From positions 101,788 to 165,787 of the forward strand of contig NZ_QHJF01000002.1 of assembly GCF_003259225.1 (NCBI RefSeq): a DNA stretch of 64,000 nucleotides, written 5' to 3'. The translations under genes and the position numbers were made by a program. Shown here piece after piece: positions 19,546-29,050 of this stretch; the first letter of the stretch is position 1, and every line of letters starts with the position of its first letter. The DNA comes from Marinomonas arctica (lineage in GTDB: Bacteria > Pseudomonadota > Gammaproteobacteria > Pseudomonadales > Marinomonadaceae). The notes beneath the pieces are model-generated. The model was not told the DNA's origin. It saw only the letters and a program-made list of their open reading frames with translations, and searched no databases.

Positions 19546-20364
19546 ATGAATGTCTTGCATCGGAACAATGTGCATGTATCAACCCACCATGTTAACAAAC
19601 CCACTCTACTTTATGCCCACGGCTTTGGATGCAGTCAAGCCATGTGGAATAATGTGATACCAGCCTTTAAAGAGAAAGCCAAGCAAATTTCTTTTGATTT
19701 TGTTGGAAGTGGTCAATCAGACATCGCAGACTACAGTTTCGAACGTTACAGAAGGTTAGAAGGATACGCTCAAGATGTTATCGAAATTTGCGACGCTCTA
19801 AAACTTGATTCCGATGTCATTTTTATTGGCCACTCAGTCAGTTGCAGCATTGGGGTGCTCGTCGCGAACGAGAGACCAAATTTATTCAAAAAAATGATTT
19901 TTTTAGGCCCTTCTCCTTGCTTCTTGAACATGCCACCAGATTACCAAGGAGGCTTTGAGCGAGCAGACCTTGAAGGGTTATTAGAATTGATGGATCAAAA
20001 CTACCTTGGCTGGGCAAGCTACCTTGGGCCAGTGGTTGCTGGAACCGATGCAGATCCAAAAATATCGGGGCAGCTATCAGACAGCTTTTGTTCAACCGAC
20101 CCAATCATTACTCGACACTTTGCTAAAGCGACGTTTTTCTCAGACAACCGAGAGGATTTTACCAAGCTCGAAGTGCCTAGTCTCATTTTACAGCATAAAG
20201 AAGATGCCCTTGCGTCGGTAGAAGTAGGAAAGTTTTTACACCAACACATACCAAATAGCACGCTGCAGATACTGGATGTCGCCGGCCACGCGGCACACAT
20301 GAGTCACCCTCATCTGGTGATTGATGCGATTGAAGAATATCTTAGATCGGATTTACCCGCATGA
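19546..20364 (+). CDS. RsbQ-like alpha/beta hydrolase
   Basis: The 272-aa protein belongs to the RsbQ/KAI2/D14 group of small-molecule-sensing hydrolases. The catalytic triad is S97 (FIGHSVSCSIG), D220 (QHKEDALAS) and H248 (VAGHAAHMSHP), one residue offset from Bacillus subtilis RsbQ. The long match GPSPCFLNMPPDYQGGFE, and STDPIITRHFAKATFFSDNR, are RsbQ hallmarks. GGGAG six bases upstream fixes the start. Its stop overlaps the next gene's start (ATGA), so the two are translationally coupled. In Bacillus, RsbQ works with the PAS phosphatase RsbP; here a PAS histidine kinase takes that place. Ligand unknown. Confidence 0.9.
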   Translation: MNVLHRNNVHVSTHHVNKPTLLYAHGFGCSQAMWNNVIPAFKEKAKQISFDFVGSGQSDIADYSFERYRRLEGYAQDVIEICDALKLDSDVIFIGHSVSCSIGVLVANERPNLFKKMIFLGPSPCFLNMPPDYQGGFERADLEGLLELMDQNYLGWASYLGPVVAGTDADPKISGQLSDSFCSTDPIITRHFAKATFFSDNREDFTKLEVPSLILQHKEDALASVEVGKFLHQHIPNSTLQILDVAGHAAHMSHPHLVIDAIEEYLRSDLPA

Positions 20365-21860
20365 CGCGACACTCTGAACTTGACGCCCTGCCCTGCCCTT
20401 TGGTTATTACTGACCAAGAGGGCGGTATCGTATTCATCAATGAATGCGCCATAACGTCTTTTGAACTGACAAGCCCACACGAAATAGAGCATATTGAGCA
20501 GCTTTTTCCCGTTCCGACTAGGATCTTTTTGCAAACCCACCTCTGGCCTATGTTAAGAGCCAATGGTGTCATCAAAGAAATGTATGTAAAAATCAATCTG
20601 GCAGATGGAATCACTCTGCCGATTTTATTGAACGCCCAATCCGGACACTTTGATGAGCAGTCCTGTTATCAATGGGTTATGTTACCCGCTGCCGAACGTG
20701 CCAGCTTTGAGCAAGAATTACTTAAAGCCCGCCAACAGCTACAGGAATACGCACAAGAAGCCAATTCAAACCGTCACCTTCTGCAAACAGTACTTGATGG
20801 CGCTGAAGACATCGCAATATTAGCCGTATCAGAACACGGACTTGTTATATTCGCTAACAAGGGAGCAGAGACACTGTTTGAACAACAATTCAACAATCTA
20901 AAAGATCAACCTATCCACACCTTACTCAACCCCGTGACACCATGCGCAGAATTAGATGCATGGTACAAAACCATGTTATCAACAGACATACCATTTTCTA
21001 TGGTCAATAATGCCTGCGTATTTGATACCAAGATTCATCAAAAACACACAAAATCAATCGACATTCATATTCAAATTAGAAAGATAGAAACGGAGTTTAG
21101 TACTAACAACATTCAATTTATCGTTCTCATAAGTAATATTAGCCAAAGAAAGGAATACGAAACCCTACAAAATAATTTCATTACCACCATAACACATGAG
21201 CTGAAAACACCATTAACCTCCATTCTTGGTGGATTAAATATATTAAAATCGGGAAAAGTTGGATATCTATCTAAAAAATCAAGATATCTAATCAACATAG
21301 CATTAGACAATGGCAATAGACTTAAAGATCTAATCGATAAAATTATTGACTTCTCTGAAATAGAATCTATCTCGCCCCCCATATCGATGCAAAGCGTTTT
21401 TTTACAATCGTTATTAGAAAAGTCCATCGAAAAGCAAAAAGATTATGCAAACAAAAAACAAATAACACTATTGATGGAAGGTCCTACTGAAAATATACCT
21501 ATTTACCTCGATCCTGTACGTTTTTTAAAGGTTATGGCAACTTTAATTTCTAATGCTATAAAATTTTCAACATCGAACACGACAGTTAAAGTGGTTTTTT
21601 TTGTGGAAAATAAATACGTATTGTTAAGAGTTGAAGATCAAGGAATAGGCGTTAGTCCTGACTTTATTCCTTATTTATTTGCGCCCTTTCGCCAACAGGA
21701 CAGCAAGACAGATCGCCGCTATGAAGGTACAGGACTAAGCTTAGCGGTAAGTAAGGGCCTAATAGAAGCAATGGGAGGAGAAATATCCTTTCTACCGACG
21801 CAAAAAAGCGGTTCTATTTTTCAAATAAAGCTGGCCATTAGCTTCCGTAGTCAAAAATAA
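20361..21860 (+). CDS. Soluble PAS histidine kinase coupled to the RsbQ-like gene
   Basis: 499 aa with no membrane helix. It has an N-terminal PAS domain (about 5-115, LPCPLVITDQEGGIVFINECAI), a short coiled coil (about 117-140), a second PAS (about 140-260, VLDGAEDIAILAVSEHGLVIFANKGAETLF), HisKA with H279 (TITHELKTPLTSILGGLNIL) and HATPase (LISNAIKFS, DQGIGVSPDF, GTGLSLAVSKGLIEAMGG). It starts inside the stop codon of the hydrolase gene. No response regulator is adjacent; the receivers of the operon to the left are possible partners. The HisKA region resembles those two kinases. The input is probably the hydrolase or its product, by analogy to RsbQ-RsbP. Confidence 0.9.
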   Translation: MTRHSELDALPCPLVITDQEGGIVFINECAITSFELTSPHEIEHIEQLFPVPTRIFLQTHLWPMLRANGVIKEMYVKINLADGITLPILLNAQSGHFDEQSCYQWVMLPAAERASFEQELLKARQQLQEYAQEANSNRHLLQTVLDGAEDIAILAVSEHGLVIFANKGAETLFEQQFNNLKDQPIHTLLNPVTPCAELDAWYKTMLSTDIPFSMVNNACVFDTKIHQKHTKSIDIHIQIRKIETEFSTNNIQFIVLISNISQRKEYETLQNNFITTITHELKTPLTSILGGLNILKSGKVGYLSKKSRYLINIALDNGNRLKDLIDKIIDFSEIESISPPISMQSVFLQSLLEKSIEKQKDYANKKQITLLMEGPTENIPIYLDPVRFLKVMATLISNAIKFSTSNTTVKVVFFVENKYVLLRVEDQGIGVSPDFIPYLFAPFRQQDSKTDRRYEGTGLSLAVSKGLIEAMGGEISFLPTQKSGSIFQIKLAISFRSQK

Positions 21861-21909
21861 CGGAATATCAAAATCTTAAAATCATACAGCACAGCTAGTT
21901 CAGCGGAAG

Positions 21910-22596
21910 TTACAAGCGAATAATCTCAACAATAGGCGCCCCAGATGTCCAATCAACCAGTTGAATATCAGACACACTGAGCCTTTCTCGCCAGGCAAGA
22001 GAAATCACCCCCCAAGGAAAATGAAAGCTTTGCAAGCGATATTGATCACCTTGCCAAGGCAAACCATACGCCTCCCCATTCAGCAAACTCGGGGCACAGT
22101 TAATCTGACTCAAATTATCAACTAAGCCGCTGCCATTGGCTTTTAATAGCGCTTCTTTGGATGTCCAAAGGCAAAAAAAACTCGCTTGCCTGTCTGCACA
22201 TACATTCAGCTGACTCTTCTCATCTGGATGACATACCATATCAATCATGCTCTCAAGATCATCCATATCTTTGTAACATTCTACGTCCACCCCGATAGCG
22301 CATTCATCGCTAGACTGAGCCAACGCTACTGCCACCGACTCCGCGCTGTGACTCAAATTAAAGGCAATGCCCTCTTGTATAAAAGGCTTACCAGACGACG
22401 TTCGATAAAAGCACCATTCTGATGTTTTTTTAAATGGAAAATAATGACTCAAAACGCGACGTTTAAAGGCATGGGCAAACACATAAGCATCACGTAAATG
22501 CGCAAAGCGAAATGCAGCAGCACGCAACCTTTCTGCTTCGTCCAGACTATTTTCAATCGCAAACGCTTTTTCACTGTATGCCAAAGTCAAAATCAT
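21910..22596 (-). CDS. 4'-phosphopantetheinyl transferase (Sfp type)
   Basis: Transfers the phosphopantetheine arm of CoA to carrier proteins. The two Sfp-family signatures are present: IGVDVECYKDMDDLE (metal-binding Asp) and LWTSKEALLKANG (WxxKEALLK). FNLSHSAESVAVAL is the third conserved block. The start at 22596 (228 aa, MILTLAYSEKAF) has GGAA six bases upstream; starts at 22617 (ATG) or 22623 (TTG) would extend it. No polyketide, peptide or fatty acid synthesis gene is nearby, so the target carrier protein is not known. It converges on the PAS kinase gene with a 49-base gap and no clear terminator. Confidence 0.9.
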   Translation of the reverse strand: MILTLAYSEKAFAIENSLDEAERLRAAAFRFAHLRDAYVFAHAFKRRVLSHYFPFKKTSEWCFYRTSSGKPFIQEGIAFNLSHSAESVAVALAQSSDECAIGVDVECYKDMDDLESMIDMVCHPDEKSQLNVCADRQASFFCLWTSKEALLKANGSGLVDNLSQINCAPSLLNGEAYGLPWQGDQYRLQSFHFPWGVISLAWRERLSVSDIQLVDWTSGAPIVEIIRL

Positions 22597-22624
22597 ATCA
22601 TTTCCAAAACAGCTCATTCCCAAT

Positions 22625-22650
22625 CATCGGTATCATGATATATTCCGATG
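22625..22650. promoter_or_regulatory. Nested palindrome upstream of the phosphopantetheinyl transferase gene
   Basis: CATCGG and CCGATG are separated by 14 bases that contain a second palindrome, ATCATGAT. It lies 28 bases upstream of the preferred start at 22596, in the intergenic region shared with the divergent kinase gene. Possible operator; nothing else supports a function. Confidence 0.35.
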
Positions 22651-22815
22651 AGATTAATTCCCAAACACTTTAAATGGGACATTGTTGTCCTCAGCGTCAC
22701 TCAATCCCCCTGAGTACACAGGCTAAAAGTTGGCATTAATTTTTCATTGTACTAACCGACACAAGAATCGTACCAACGTGTCATCCAATTATAAAAATAA
22801 CAGGACAAGTGACTA

Positions 22816-24708
22816 ATGGGTATTCCCACATTATTTTGGCTTCGCAATATCGGCATTGGTGGTCGGCTTTTTCTCGCCTTTGTGCTGATTTCCTCTATTA
22901 CCATTGTCGCCAGCGGCTTGGCAACCAATACCTATTTGCAACTGAGTGATCGCCTTTTACTACTAAAATACCAAGACATTCCGGGCCTAGATGCCGCCGC
23001 TAGACTAAACGATAAAAGTCGTCTCATTGTCGCAACGGCACCACTTCTGGTCACTAGCGATGCCGCCATCTCAAGAGAACAAACCATGGCAGCACTCCGT
23101 CTTGCTATCAGTGAAATGGACGCTTTAATGCGTAACTTACCGGATTACAATCGATACTTTTTGGAACTCATCACTCAGATCCAAAATAGCCTCACGTTAC
23201 TCAACCAAAGCGTTGAACGCCGCGAAGTCATAAGGCGCGAATTGGCGCAAACATCCTTACTCATCTTCCCCCTGTTTCAGGCGAATATTCAACAACTGGA
23301 TCAGCTAGAACGCAGCGCCGAATTAGAGCAAATCATTCATCGGCTACATTACTTTTCCGGCTTAATGGAAAAAATCGGCAACGATGCATCATTCAACGAA
23401 CTGGATTACACCTTTTTACGGCTGGAAAAGCTGGGTGGGGAAATCGCTCAATATCTGACATTACTACCACAAGTATCCCCAGCATTAAGGCAAAATTTAC
23501 GAGCGCTTTTACACATGAGCTCTCGGCAAGGCGAACTGTTTCAACTCAAAAACGAAGAATTGGATTTACTGTATCAGCAAAGCTTTTTACTTGAAAACAG
23601 TCAGCGACATATTCAACAATTGGCCGCCCAAATCAATCAATACACCAACTATACCAACACCAGTATTCGAGGTTCGCTAGAAGGTGCCATTAAATCCATC
23701 AACAGTAGTATTCGCAATATCTTACTGCTGTCTCTCATTAGTTTAAGCGTTGCCTGCGCTATCTCTTGGTTTTACGTCCGTCGTAATGTGCTGCAACGTA
23801 TTATAGAACTGCAACAAAACATGCGTGCCATTGCCAGCTCTCAGCTCGACACGCAAATCCGTATTCTAGGCAACGATGAAGTTTCCAGCATGGCACGTGA
23901 CCTACAGTATTTCCAACAAACCGCCATTCAGGTGGAACGAACCAACCAAAGACTCGCGGCGGAGATAGAAGAAAGAGTCGCTGCCGAAGCACAGCTAAAA
24001 GCCACTCAAAATGAACTGGTACAAGCTGGAAAACTCGCGGCACTAGGCCAACTTGGCGTGGGCATTACCCATGAAATCAATCAACCGTTAACCGCCATCG
24101 CTAGCCACCTTCATACAGCGGGACGCCATATGGAAAAAAATCAACTGGATAAAGCACAAAACAGCCTAGATAAAATTGGCCAGCTGCTCACCAAAATCAC
24201 CCGCATTACCAAACACCTTAAAGCCTTCGCACGCGTTGCCGGCACAGAACTGACACCCGTTCGCTTAACCACCGTGATTGAAGATGCGATTGAACTGATG
24301 TCTAGCCAGATCCATGAACAAAACGGCACGCTCCGTTATCGGTCAAGTCATCCCTCACTGTGCGTATTAGCCGAACCCATTCGCCTTGAGCAAGTAATGG
24401 TAAACCTGATCAGTAACGCTGTTGACGCCTTGTCTAGCGCCCCAGTTAAGCAATTAAGCATTGAAGTATTCGAGCTCGACGATACCGTCATGATTGATGT
24501 AAGTGATACAGGCATCGGTATAGAAGCAGACAAGATAGAACAAATATTTGATCCCTTTTTTACTCAAAAAGACGTAGGGCAAGGCCTCGGACTTGGCTTA
24601 TCCATCAGCTATAACATAGTGCAAGATTTTGGTGGTCAAATGAGAGTGGTATCGACACCGGAAAAAGGCAGCCGCTTTACCTTAGTATTAAACAAGGCAG
24701 AAAAATAA
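22816..24708 (+). CDS. Membrane sensor histidine kinase (DctB/PgtB type)
   Basis: 630 aa. A membrane helix lies at about 16-38, then a helical periplasmic sensor (about 40-295, rich in Gln/Leu heptads), a second helix at about 297-317, HAMP (about 318-370), a coiled coil, HisKA with H near 419 (ITHEINQPLTAIASHLHTA) and HATPase (LISNAVDAL, DTGIGIEADKIEQIFDPFFTQK, GLGLGLSISYNIVQDFGG). The GITHEINQPLTAI motif and C-terminal HATPase are of the NtrB/DctB class that pairs with sigma-54 activators. The next gene starts at the following base, so the two form one unit. Confidence 0.93.
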   Translation: MGIPTLFWLRNIGIGGRLFLAFVLISSITIVASGLATNTYLQLSDRLLLLKYQDIPGLDAAARLNDKSRLIVATAPLLVTSDAAISREQTMAALRLAISEMDALMRNLPDYNRYFLELITQIQNSLTLLNQSVERREVIRRELAQTSLLIFPLFQANIQQLDQLERSAELEQIIHRLHYFSGLMEKIGNDASFNELDYTFLRLEKLGGEIAQYLTLLPQVSPALRQNLRALLHMSSRQGELFQLKNEELDLLYQQSFLLENSQRHIQQLAAQINQYTNYTNTSIRGSLEGAIKSINSSIRNILLLSLISLSVACAISWFYVRRNVLQRIIELQQNMRAIASSQLDTQIRILGNDEVSSMARDLQYFQQTAIQVERTNQRLAAEIEERVAAEAQLKATQNELVQAGKLAALGQLGVGITHEINQPLTAIASHLHTAGRHMEKNQLDKAQNSLDKIGQLLTKITRITKHLKAFARVAGTELTPVRLTTVIEDAIELMSSQIHEQNGTLRYRSSHPSLCVLAEPIRLEQVMVNLISNAVDALSSAPVKQLSIEVFELDDTVMIDVSDTGIGIEADKIEQIFDPFFTQKDVGQGLGLGLSISYNIVQDFGGQMRVVSTPEKGSRFTLVLNKAEK

Positions 24709-26076
24709 ATGGGCAATACAAGCAAAGTAATCATCATTGACGACGACCAAACCATTATCGAAGCATTAACCGAAATGCTAGAACTCGAAGGCTTCCAAGT
24801 CATCAGCTATTTACATGCGGATAAAGCCATTAACGCATTGGATCACCAAAGCGCCGCGGTTGTTTTAAGCGATGTTAGAATGCCCAAAATGGATGGCTTA
24901 AGCCTGCTAGCACGTATTCAGGCGTTGGACAATGAACTGCCGGTTATCCTGATGAGTGGTCATGGGGATATTCCTATGGCGATAGAAGCCATGAAGGAAG
25001 GCGCTTACGACTTTCTCGAAAAACCGCTACAACCTGCGCAACTGATCAACCAACTGCAACGCGCAGTGGAAAAAAGACAATTAGTATTAGAAAACCGCAA
25101 ACTAAAGCAAAACATTGCCCAACAAACTGGCCTAGAATCACTGATTATTGGCGAATCGGCGGCCATCAAGAGCATTCGTCAGCATATATCCTCTTTGGCA
25201 CAAGCCAATATCGACACCATTATTTACGGTGAAACGGGCTGTGGTAAAGACGTTGTTGCCCGAGCTTTACATCAGTTTAGTCTTAGAAACAAAGGTCGCT
25301 TCATTGCCATCAACTGTGGTGGCATCAGCGAAAGCCTGATTGAAAGTGAGCTTTTTGGTCACGAAGCTGGTGCCTTCACAGGTGCCAATAAACGCCACAT
25401 TGGCAAAATAGAAGCTGCCAATGGGGGCACCTTGTTTCTCGATGAAATAGAAACCATGCCACTACCCGCACAAATCAAATTATTGAGAGTGCTGCAAGAA
25501 CGTACGATTGAGCGCGTTGGCAGTACTCAGCCCATTCCCGTTGAACTGACCGTCATCGCTGCCAGCAAGGACAACCTTGCCCAATTGGGCGAAGAGGGAA
25601 AATTCCGCAAAGACTTGTTTTACCGTCTTAACGTTGCCAATCTCACCATTCCGCCCCTCAGAGACCGTCCGGAAGATATTCTCCCGCTTTTCCATCATTA
25701 CGCCCGCAAAGCCGCCGAGCATTTTTCTAAGCCCTTACCTCTCATCACATCTGCGTACTTAGAATACTTAATTCAGCACCCGTGGCCTGGCAATGTCCGT
25801 GAACTGAAAAATGCCGCTGATCGTTTTGTGCTCGGTATCAGTGAAACTTCCCTCGCCTCCATTAAGCGCGAAGACGATAGTAACGGCAGTTACGAAGAAC
25901 GCATGGAGCAATTCGAACGTCACATAATCGAAGAAGGGCTAAGAGTCACAAACGGTCAATTAAACGAAGCGGCCGAACTGTTGGATATGTCACGTAAAAC
26001 GCTGTATCGCAAAATGAAAAAACACCAGTTAGACAAACAGCACTTTAAAACGCTCGAGGATGAAGGACAAGAATGA
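24709..26076 (+). CDS. Sigma-54-dependent response regulator (DctD/NtrC class)
   Basis: 455 aa in three parts. The receiver (1-120) has acidic residues IIIDDDQ, phospho-D55 in VVLSDVRMPKMDG and EKPLQP. The AAA+ sigma-54 interaction domain (about 145-375) has Walker A GETGCGKD, the GAFTGA loop near 221-226 that contacts sigma-54, and Walker B GGTLFLDEIE. The Fis-type DNA-binding helix-turn-helix is at the end (GQLNEAAELLDMSRKTLYRKMKKHQL). It begins directly after the kinase stop. A strong sigma-54 promoter lies 99 bases after its end, in front of the PhnD-type transporter operon, which is therefore its likely target. Confidence 0.95.
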   Translation: MGNTSKVIIIDDDQTIIEALTEMLELEGFQVISYLHADKAINALDHQSAAVVLSDVRMPKMDGLSLLARIQALDNELPVILMSGHGDIPMAIEAMKEGAYDFLEKPLQPAQLINQLQRAVEKRQLVLENRKLKQNIAQQTGLESLIIGESAAIKSIRQHISSLAQANIDTIIYGETGCGKDVVARALHQFSLRNKGRFIAINCGGISESLIESELFGHEAGAFTGANKRHIGKIEAANGGTLFLDEIETMPLPAQIKLLRVLQERTIERVGSTQPIPVELTVIAASKDNLAQLGEEGKFRKDLFYRLNVANLTIPPLRDRPEDILPLFHHYARKAAEHFSKPLPLITSAYLEYLIQHPWPGNVRELKNAADRFVLGISETSLASIKREDDSNGSYEERMEQFERHIIEEGLRVTNGQLNEAAELLDMSRKTLYRKMKKHQLDKQHFKTLEDEGQE

Positions 26077-26174
26077 CCCATTTGACGTTTTTGATGAGAC
26101 GCGAAAGTCCCAAAGCCCAAAAAACCTAAGCCAACAGAATACACAACACTATGTTTTACATGGATTTTTCACTA

Positions 26175-26191
26175 TTGGCACCAGCCTTGCT
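26175..26191 (+). promoter_or_regulatory. Sigma-54 (RpoN) promoter of the PhnD-type transporter operon
   Basis: TTGGCACCAGCCTTGCT matches the known RpoN consensus TGGCAC-N5-TTGCA closely. The invariant GG (26177-26178) and GC (26189-26190) are separated by exactly ten bases. Transcription would start near 26202, leaving a leader of about 107 bases before phnD. The match is directly visible; regulation by the adjacent NtrC-class protein is inferred. Confidence 0.85.
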
Positions 26192-26216
26192 ATGTTCTAT
26201 GTGCTCACAAGGCAGT

Positions 26217-26240
26217 CAGTCCTGTGTATTTACAGGATTG
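26217..26240 (+). promoter_or_regulatory. Hairpin in the phnD leader
   Basis: CAGTCCTGT and ACAGGATTG, separated by six bases, pair over nine positions in RNA with one G-U pair. It lies about 15 bases after the expected sigma-54 start site and 70 bases before phnD. It may stabilise the mRNA, act as a control element, or be a DNA site; there is no following T run, so it is not a terminator. Confidence 0.45.
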
Positions 26241-26309
26241 ACCCATCTCCGACAACGGAACCTCCCGACCGGTGATAACAATAAAAAATACATCTCGAGG
26301 AAAACAATA

Positions 26310-27353
26310 ATGTCTATTAAATTACTGACTGGTTTAATGCTCTCTGGCTCACTCTTGATAGGAAGCAGTGTCGCTTTAGCCGATGATTGCCGCTATCGTG
26401 GCGTACTGGATGATAAGTTCTGTGACGAAAACTACGATCTCGTTGCTGATCTTCCAAAAGATCAAAGCCAATGGCGCGATCCTAGTACCTTAGTGTTTAC
26501 CTACACGCCGGTAGAAGATCCTGCGGTTTATAAAGACGCGTTCAGTGACTTCCAAAAATACCTCAGTGAAGTCACTGGTAAAAAAGTGGTGTATTACACG
26601 GTTCACTCTAATGCCGCCGAAGTGGAAGCATTGCGCTCAGGCCGTTTACACATTGCTGGTTTCTCAACCGGTCCAACCGGTTATGCTGTTAACTTGGGTG
26701 GTCTCGTTCCTATCGCCGTAAAAGGTACCGAAGAAGCATTTCAAGGCTACAACCTAGTCACTATTGTCCGCAAAGACAGTAGCATCATGAAAATGGCAGA
26801 CTTAAAGGGCAAGGTGGTTGCTCATACCTCTGCGTCGTCAAACTCGGGAAACCTTGCTCCACGAGCGATTTTTCCAGCGCTAGGGCTGACACCAGACCAA
26901 GACTATGAAGTAAAATATTCAGGCAAACACGATCAGTCCGTGATGGGGGTATTATCTGGGGATTACGATGCCGCTCCGGTTGCTTCTGACGTGTTAAAAC
27001 GCATGATTGACGCCAAACGTGTCAGTGAAGACGACTTCCGTATTATCTATACCAGTCCACGTTTTCCAACCTCTTCGTTTGGATACGCCTACGATTTACA
27101 CCCTGAGCTGGTTGAAAAAATCAAACACGCTTTTTTCTCTTTCCGCTTTCCAGCCGAAATGCAAAAAACCTTCGGTGGCGCTGACCGTTTCTTCCCAATC
27201 ACCTATAAAGAAGATTGGCAAGTCATTCGTGACATCGCCCACTCCTCAGGTACTGCCTATACCAAAACGGGACTTAAACAGTTAGCCGAAGCCGATGCCG
27301 CCAAAGCGGCTGCGGATAAACGCGCCAAAGAAGCCGCCAGCAAAAGCCAATAA
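26310..27353 (+). CDS. phnD: PhnD-type substrate-binding protein of a phosphonate-family ABC importer
   Basis: A 347-aa periplasmic binding protein. The ATG at 26310 has GAGG upstream and begins a signal peptide (MSIKLLTGLMLSGSLLIGSSVALA, cleavage before DDCRYRG). Family landmarks are LVFTYTPVEDPAVYKDAFSDFQKYL, the TGKKVVYYTVHSNAAEVEALRSGRLHIAGFSTGPTGYAVN region and KGKVVAHTSASSNSGNLAPRAI, where Ser/Thr residues bind the phosph(on)ate-like group. The C-terminus is a charged Ala/Lys helix (AEADAAKAAADKRAKEAASKSQ in part). The ligand could be a phosphonate, phosphite or a related oxyanion; no phosphonate-degrading gene is near. Confidence 0.9.
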   Translation: MSIKLLTGLMLSGSLLIGSSVALADDCRYRGVLDDKFCDENYDLVADLPKDQSQWRDPSTLVFTYTPVEDPAVYKDAFSDFQKYLSEVTGKKVVYYTVHSNAAEVEALRSGRLHIAGFSTGPTGYAVNLGGLVPIAVKGTEEAFQGYNLVTIVRKDSSIMKMADLKGKVVAHTSASSNSGNLAPRAIFPALGLTPDQDYEVKYSGKHDQSVMGVLSGDYDAAPVASDVLKRMIDAKRVSEDDFRIIYTSPRFPTSSFGYAYDLHPELVEKIKHAFFSFRFPAEMQKTFGGADRFFPITYKEDWQVIRDIAHSSGTAYTKTGLKQLAEADAAKAAADKRAKEAASKSQ

Positions 27354-27447
27354 GCAGCGGTCTTTCGCTTAACCAACCATTCAATTAACACATGCTAACA
27401 GCCTAAGTCACCAGGTTGTTAGCCTTCTTCGCCCGTAGGAAATGATT

Positions 27448-28233
27448 ATGTCTGTCACGCAAAGCTCTGTTGAGCACTCAAACTTCCTTGAAATTCGCAA
27501 CTTAAAAAAAGAATACACGGCTGGTAACCCCATTTTAAAAGGCATCGATATTCACATTACGGAGCCAGGCATTGTGGCCATTATCGGCCCGTCTGGAACA
27601 GGAAAAAGTACGCTATTACGTTGTATCAACCGATTAATTGATCCAACGGAAGGTAAGATCCTGTTTGATAACGCCGACCTTTGCTTAGCCAAAGGGGCTC
27701 AGCTACGCAAACTACGCCGTCAAGTCGGCATGGTGTTCCAAGAGTACAATCTTGTTGAGCGCCTCACTGTGATTGAAAACGTCTTAACTGGACGGCTTGG
27801 TTATATGTCTGCATGGCAAGCGTGGCGACGCAAATTTAGTCAACAAGACATCAATACCGCCTTTGAATTATTGGATGCCGTTGGTTTAACCGAACATGCC
27901 AGTAAACGCGCGGACAGTTTGTCTGGTGGTCAACGTCAGCGTGTCGGTATTGCCAGAGCCGTGATGCAAAACCCTCGCATCTTGCTTGCGGATGAACCGA
28001 CATCGTCTCTTGATCCTAAAACCGCCGTCGAAATCATGGAGCTTTTAGAGCGTTTTTCGCAAGAAAAGAACATCCCAGCCTTAGTGAATATTCACGACGT
28101 AAAACTAGCGAGCCGCTTTGCGAAACGCATGATAGGCATGAGCAATGGCGTGGTGGTGTACGACGGTCCGCCAGAAGGCATCACCGACGAACACCTAAAA
28201 CAAATCTATGGAGGTGAATCATGGCTGGCGTAA
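27448..28233 (+). CDS. phnC: PhnC-type ABC transporter ATPase
   Basis: The 261-aa ATPase energises the PhnD importer. It has Walker [15 protein letters not shown]-loop [13 protein letters not shown], the signature [14 protein letters not shown] and Walker [33 protein letters not shown] between Q-loop and signature is typical of PhnC. The start at 27448 has AGGA seven bases upstream; an ATG two codons earlier is too close to it. The end overlaps the first permease gene by 13 bases. Confidence 0.93.
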   Translation: MSVTQSSVEHSNFLEIRNLKKEYTAGNPILKGIDIHITEPGIVAIIGPSGTGKSTLLRCINRLIDPTEGKILFDNADLCLAKGAQLRKLRRQVGMVFQEYNLVERLTVIENVLTGRLGYMSAWQAWRRKFSQQDINTAFELLDAVGLTEHASKRADSLSGGQRQRVGIARAVMQNPRILLADEPTSSLDPKTAVEIMELLERFSQEKNIPALVNIHDVKLASRFAKRMIGMSNGVVVYDGPPEGITDEHLKQIYGGESWLA

Positions 28234-29030
28234 ACTCTACTCGCTTGGGCGCTAATAAGGACAGAGAAAACCCATTCAAACATAACTGGCTGGTCAGCTC
28301 ACTTTGGCTACTGGTTGTCTGTTATATTGTCTATTCCTTCAATGCAATGGATCTGAGCTTGGGACGGATTAGCGACGGCTTAGGACACGCCAGTGACTTA
28401 TTGGCGCGTATGGTGCCACCGAATTTTAGTCGCTGGTCATTATTATTAAGCGGCCTGATAGAAAGCTTAGAAATTGCTGTAATTTCAAGTATTTGCGGCA
28501 TTTTCATTTCATTATTCCTCGGCTTATTTGCCGCACGTAATTTAATGCCAAGCTGGATTAGTACGCCTGTACGGGCTTTGATTGCCCTTTGTCGTACTTT
28601 TCATCCCGTTATCATTGCTATTTTGTTCGTCAAAAGTGTTGGCTTTGGCGCGCTGGCAGGCATTCTCACCCTCGTCGTTGCGTCAATTGGCTTTATTGCC
28701 AAACTGTTTGCTGAAGCGATTGAAGAGATTTCTCTCAAACAAGTGGAAGCCATTCGAGCGACCGGTGCCGGTTTCACCAGCATCATTTTGTTTTCCGTCA
28801 TGCCCCAAGTATTTGCGCGTTTTATTGGCTTTTCAACCTATCAGCTCGACTCGAATCTGCGTAACTCCACCATGGTCGGCATTGTCGGCGCGGGTGGATT
28901 AGGAGGCACCTTATTCTCAGCCTTTCAGCGCTTTGATTACGATTTTGTGGCGGCTATTTTAATCGTCATTATCGCTCTGATTATGTTTGGCGAATTTCTT
29001 TCCAACATCGTTCGACACATTTTTCGCTAA
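28221..29030 (+). CDS. phnE: PhnE-type ABC transporter permease 1
   Basis: 269-aa inner-membrane permease with about six helices. A cytoplasmic N-terminus ([12 protein letters not shown]) precedes the first helix at about 25-42. The EAA loop that docks the ATPase is [54 protein letters not shown] is a PhnE hallmark. GGAGGTG lies six bases before the ATG inside phnC, so the pair is translationally coupled. Confidence 0.92.
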   Translation: MAGVNSTRLGANKDRENPFKHNWLVSSLWLLVVCYIVYSFNAMDLSLGRISDGLGHASDLLARMVPPNFSRWSLLLSGLIESLEIAVISSICGIFISLFLGLFAARNLMPSWISTPVRALIALCRTFHPVIIAILFVKSVGFGALAGILTLVVASIGFIAKLFAEAIEEISLKQVEAIRATGAGFTSIILFSVMPQVFARFIGFSTYQLDSNLRNSTMVGIVGAGGLGGTLFSAFQRFDYDFVAAILIVIIALIMFGEFLSNIVRHIFR

Positions 29031-29050
29031 CCTGACTTAGGAGCTTTTTT

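Noticed and set aside
22740..22765. Sigma-54 promoter before the membrane kinase gene
   Set aside because: A GGCA element is present but no GC dinucleotide falls at the required ten-base spacing.
26151..26309. 53-residue N-terminal extension of PhnD
   Set aside because: It would start upstream of the sigma-54 transcription start region and precede an ordinary signal peptide with its own ribosome-binding site.
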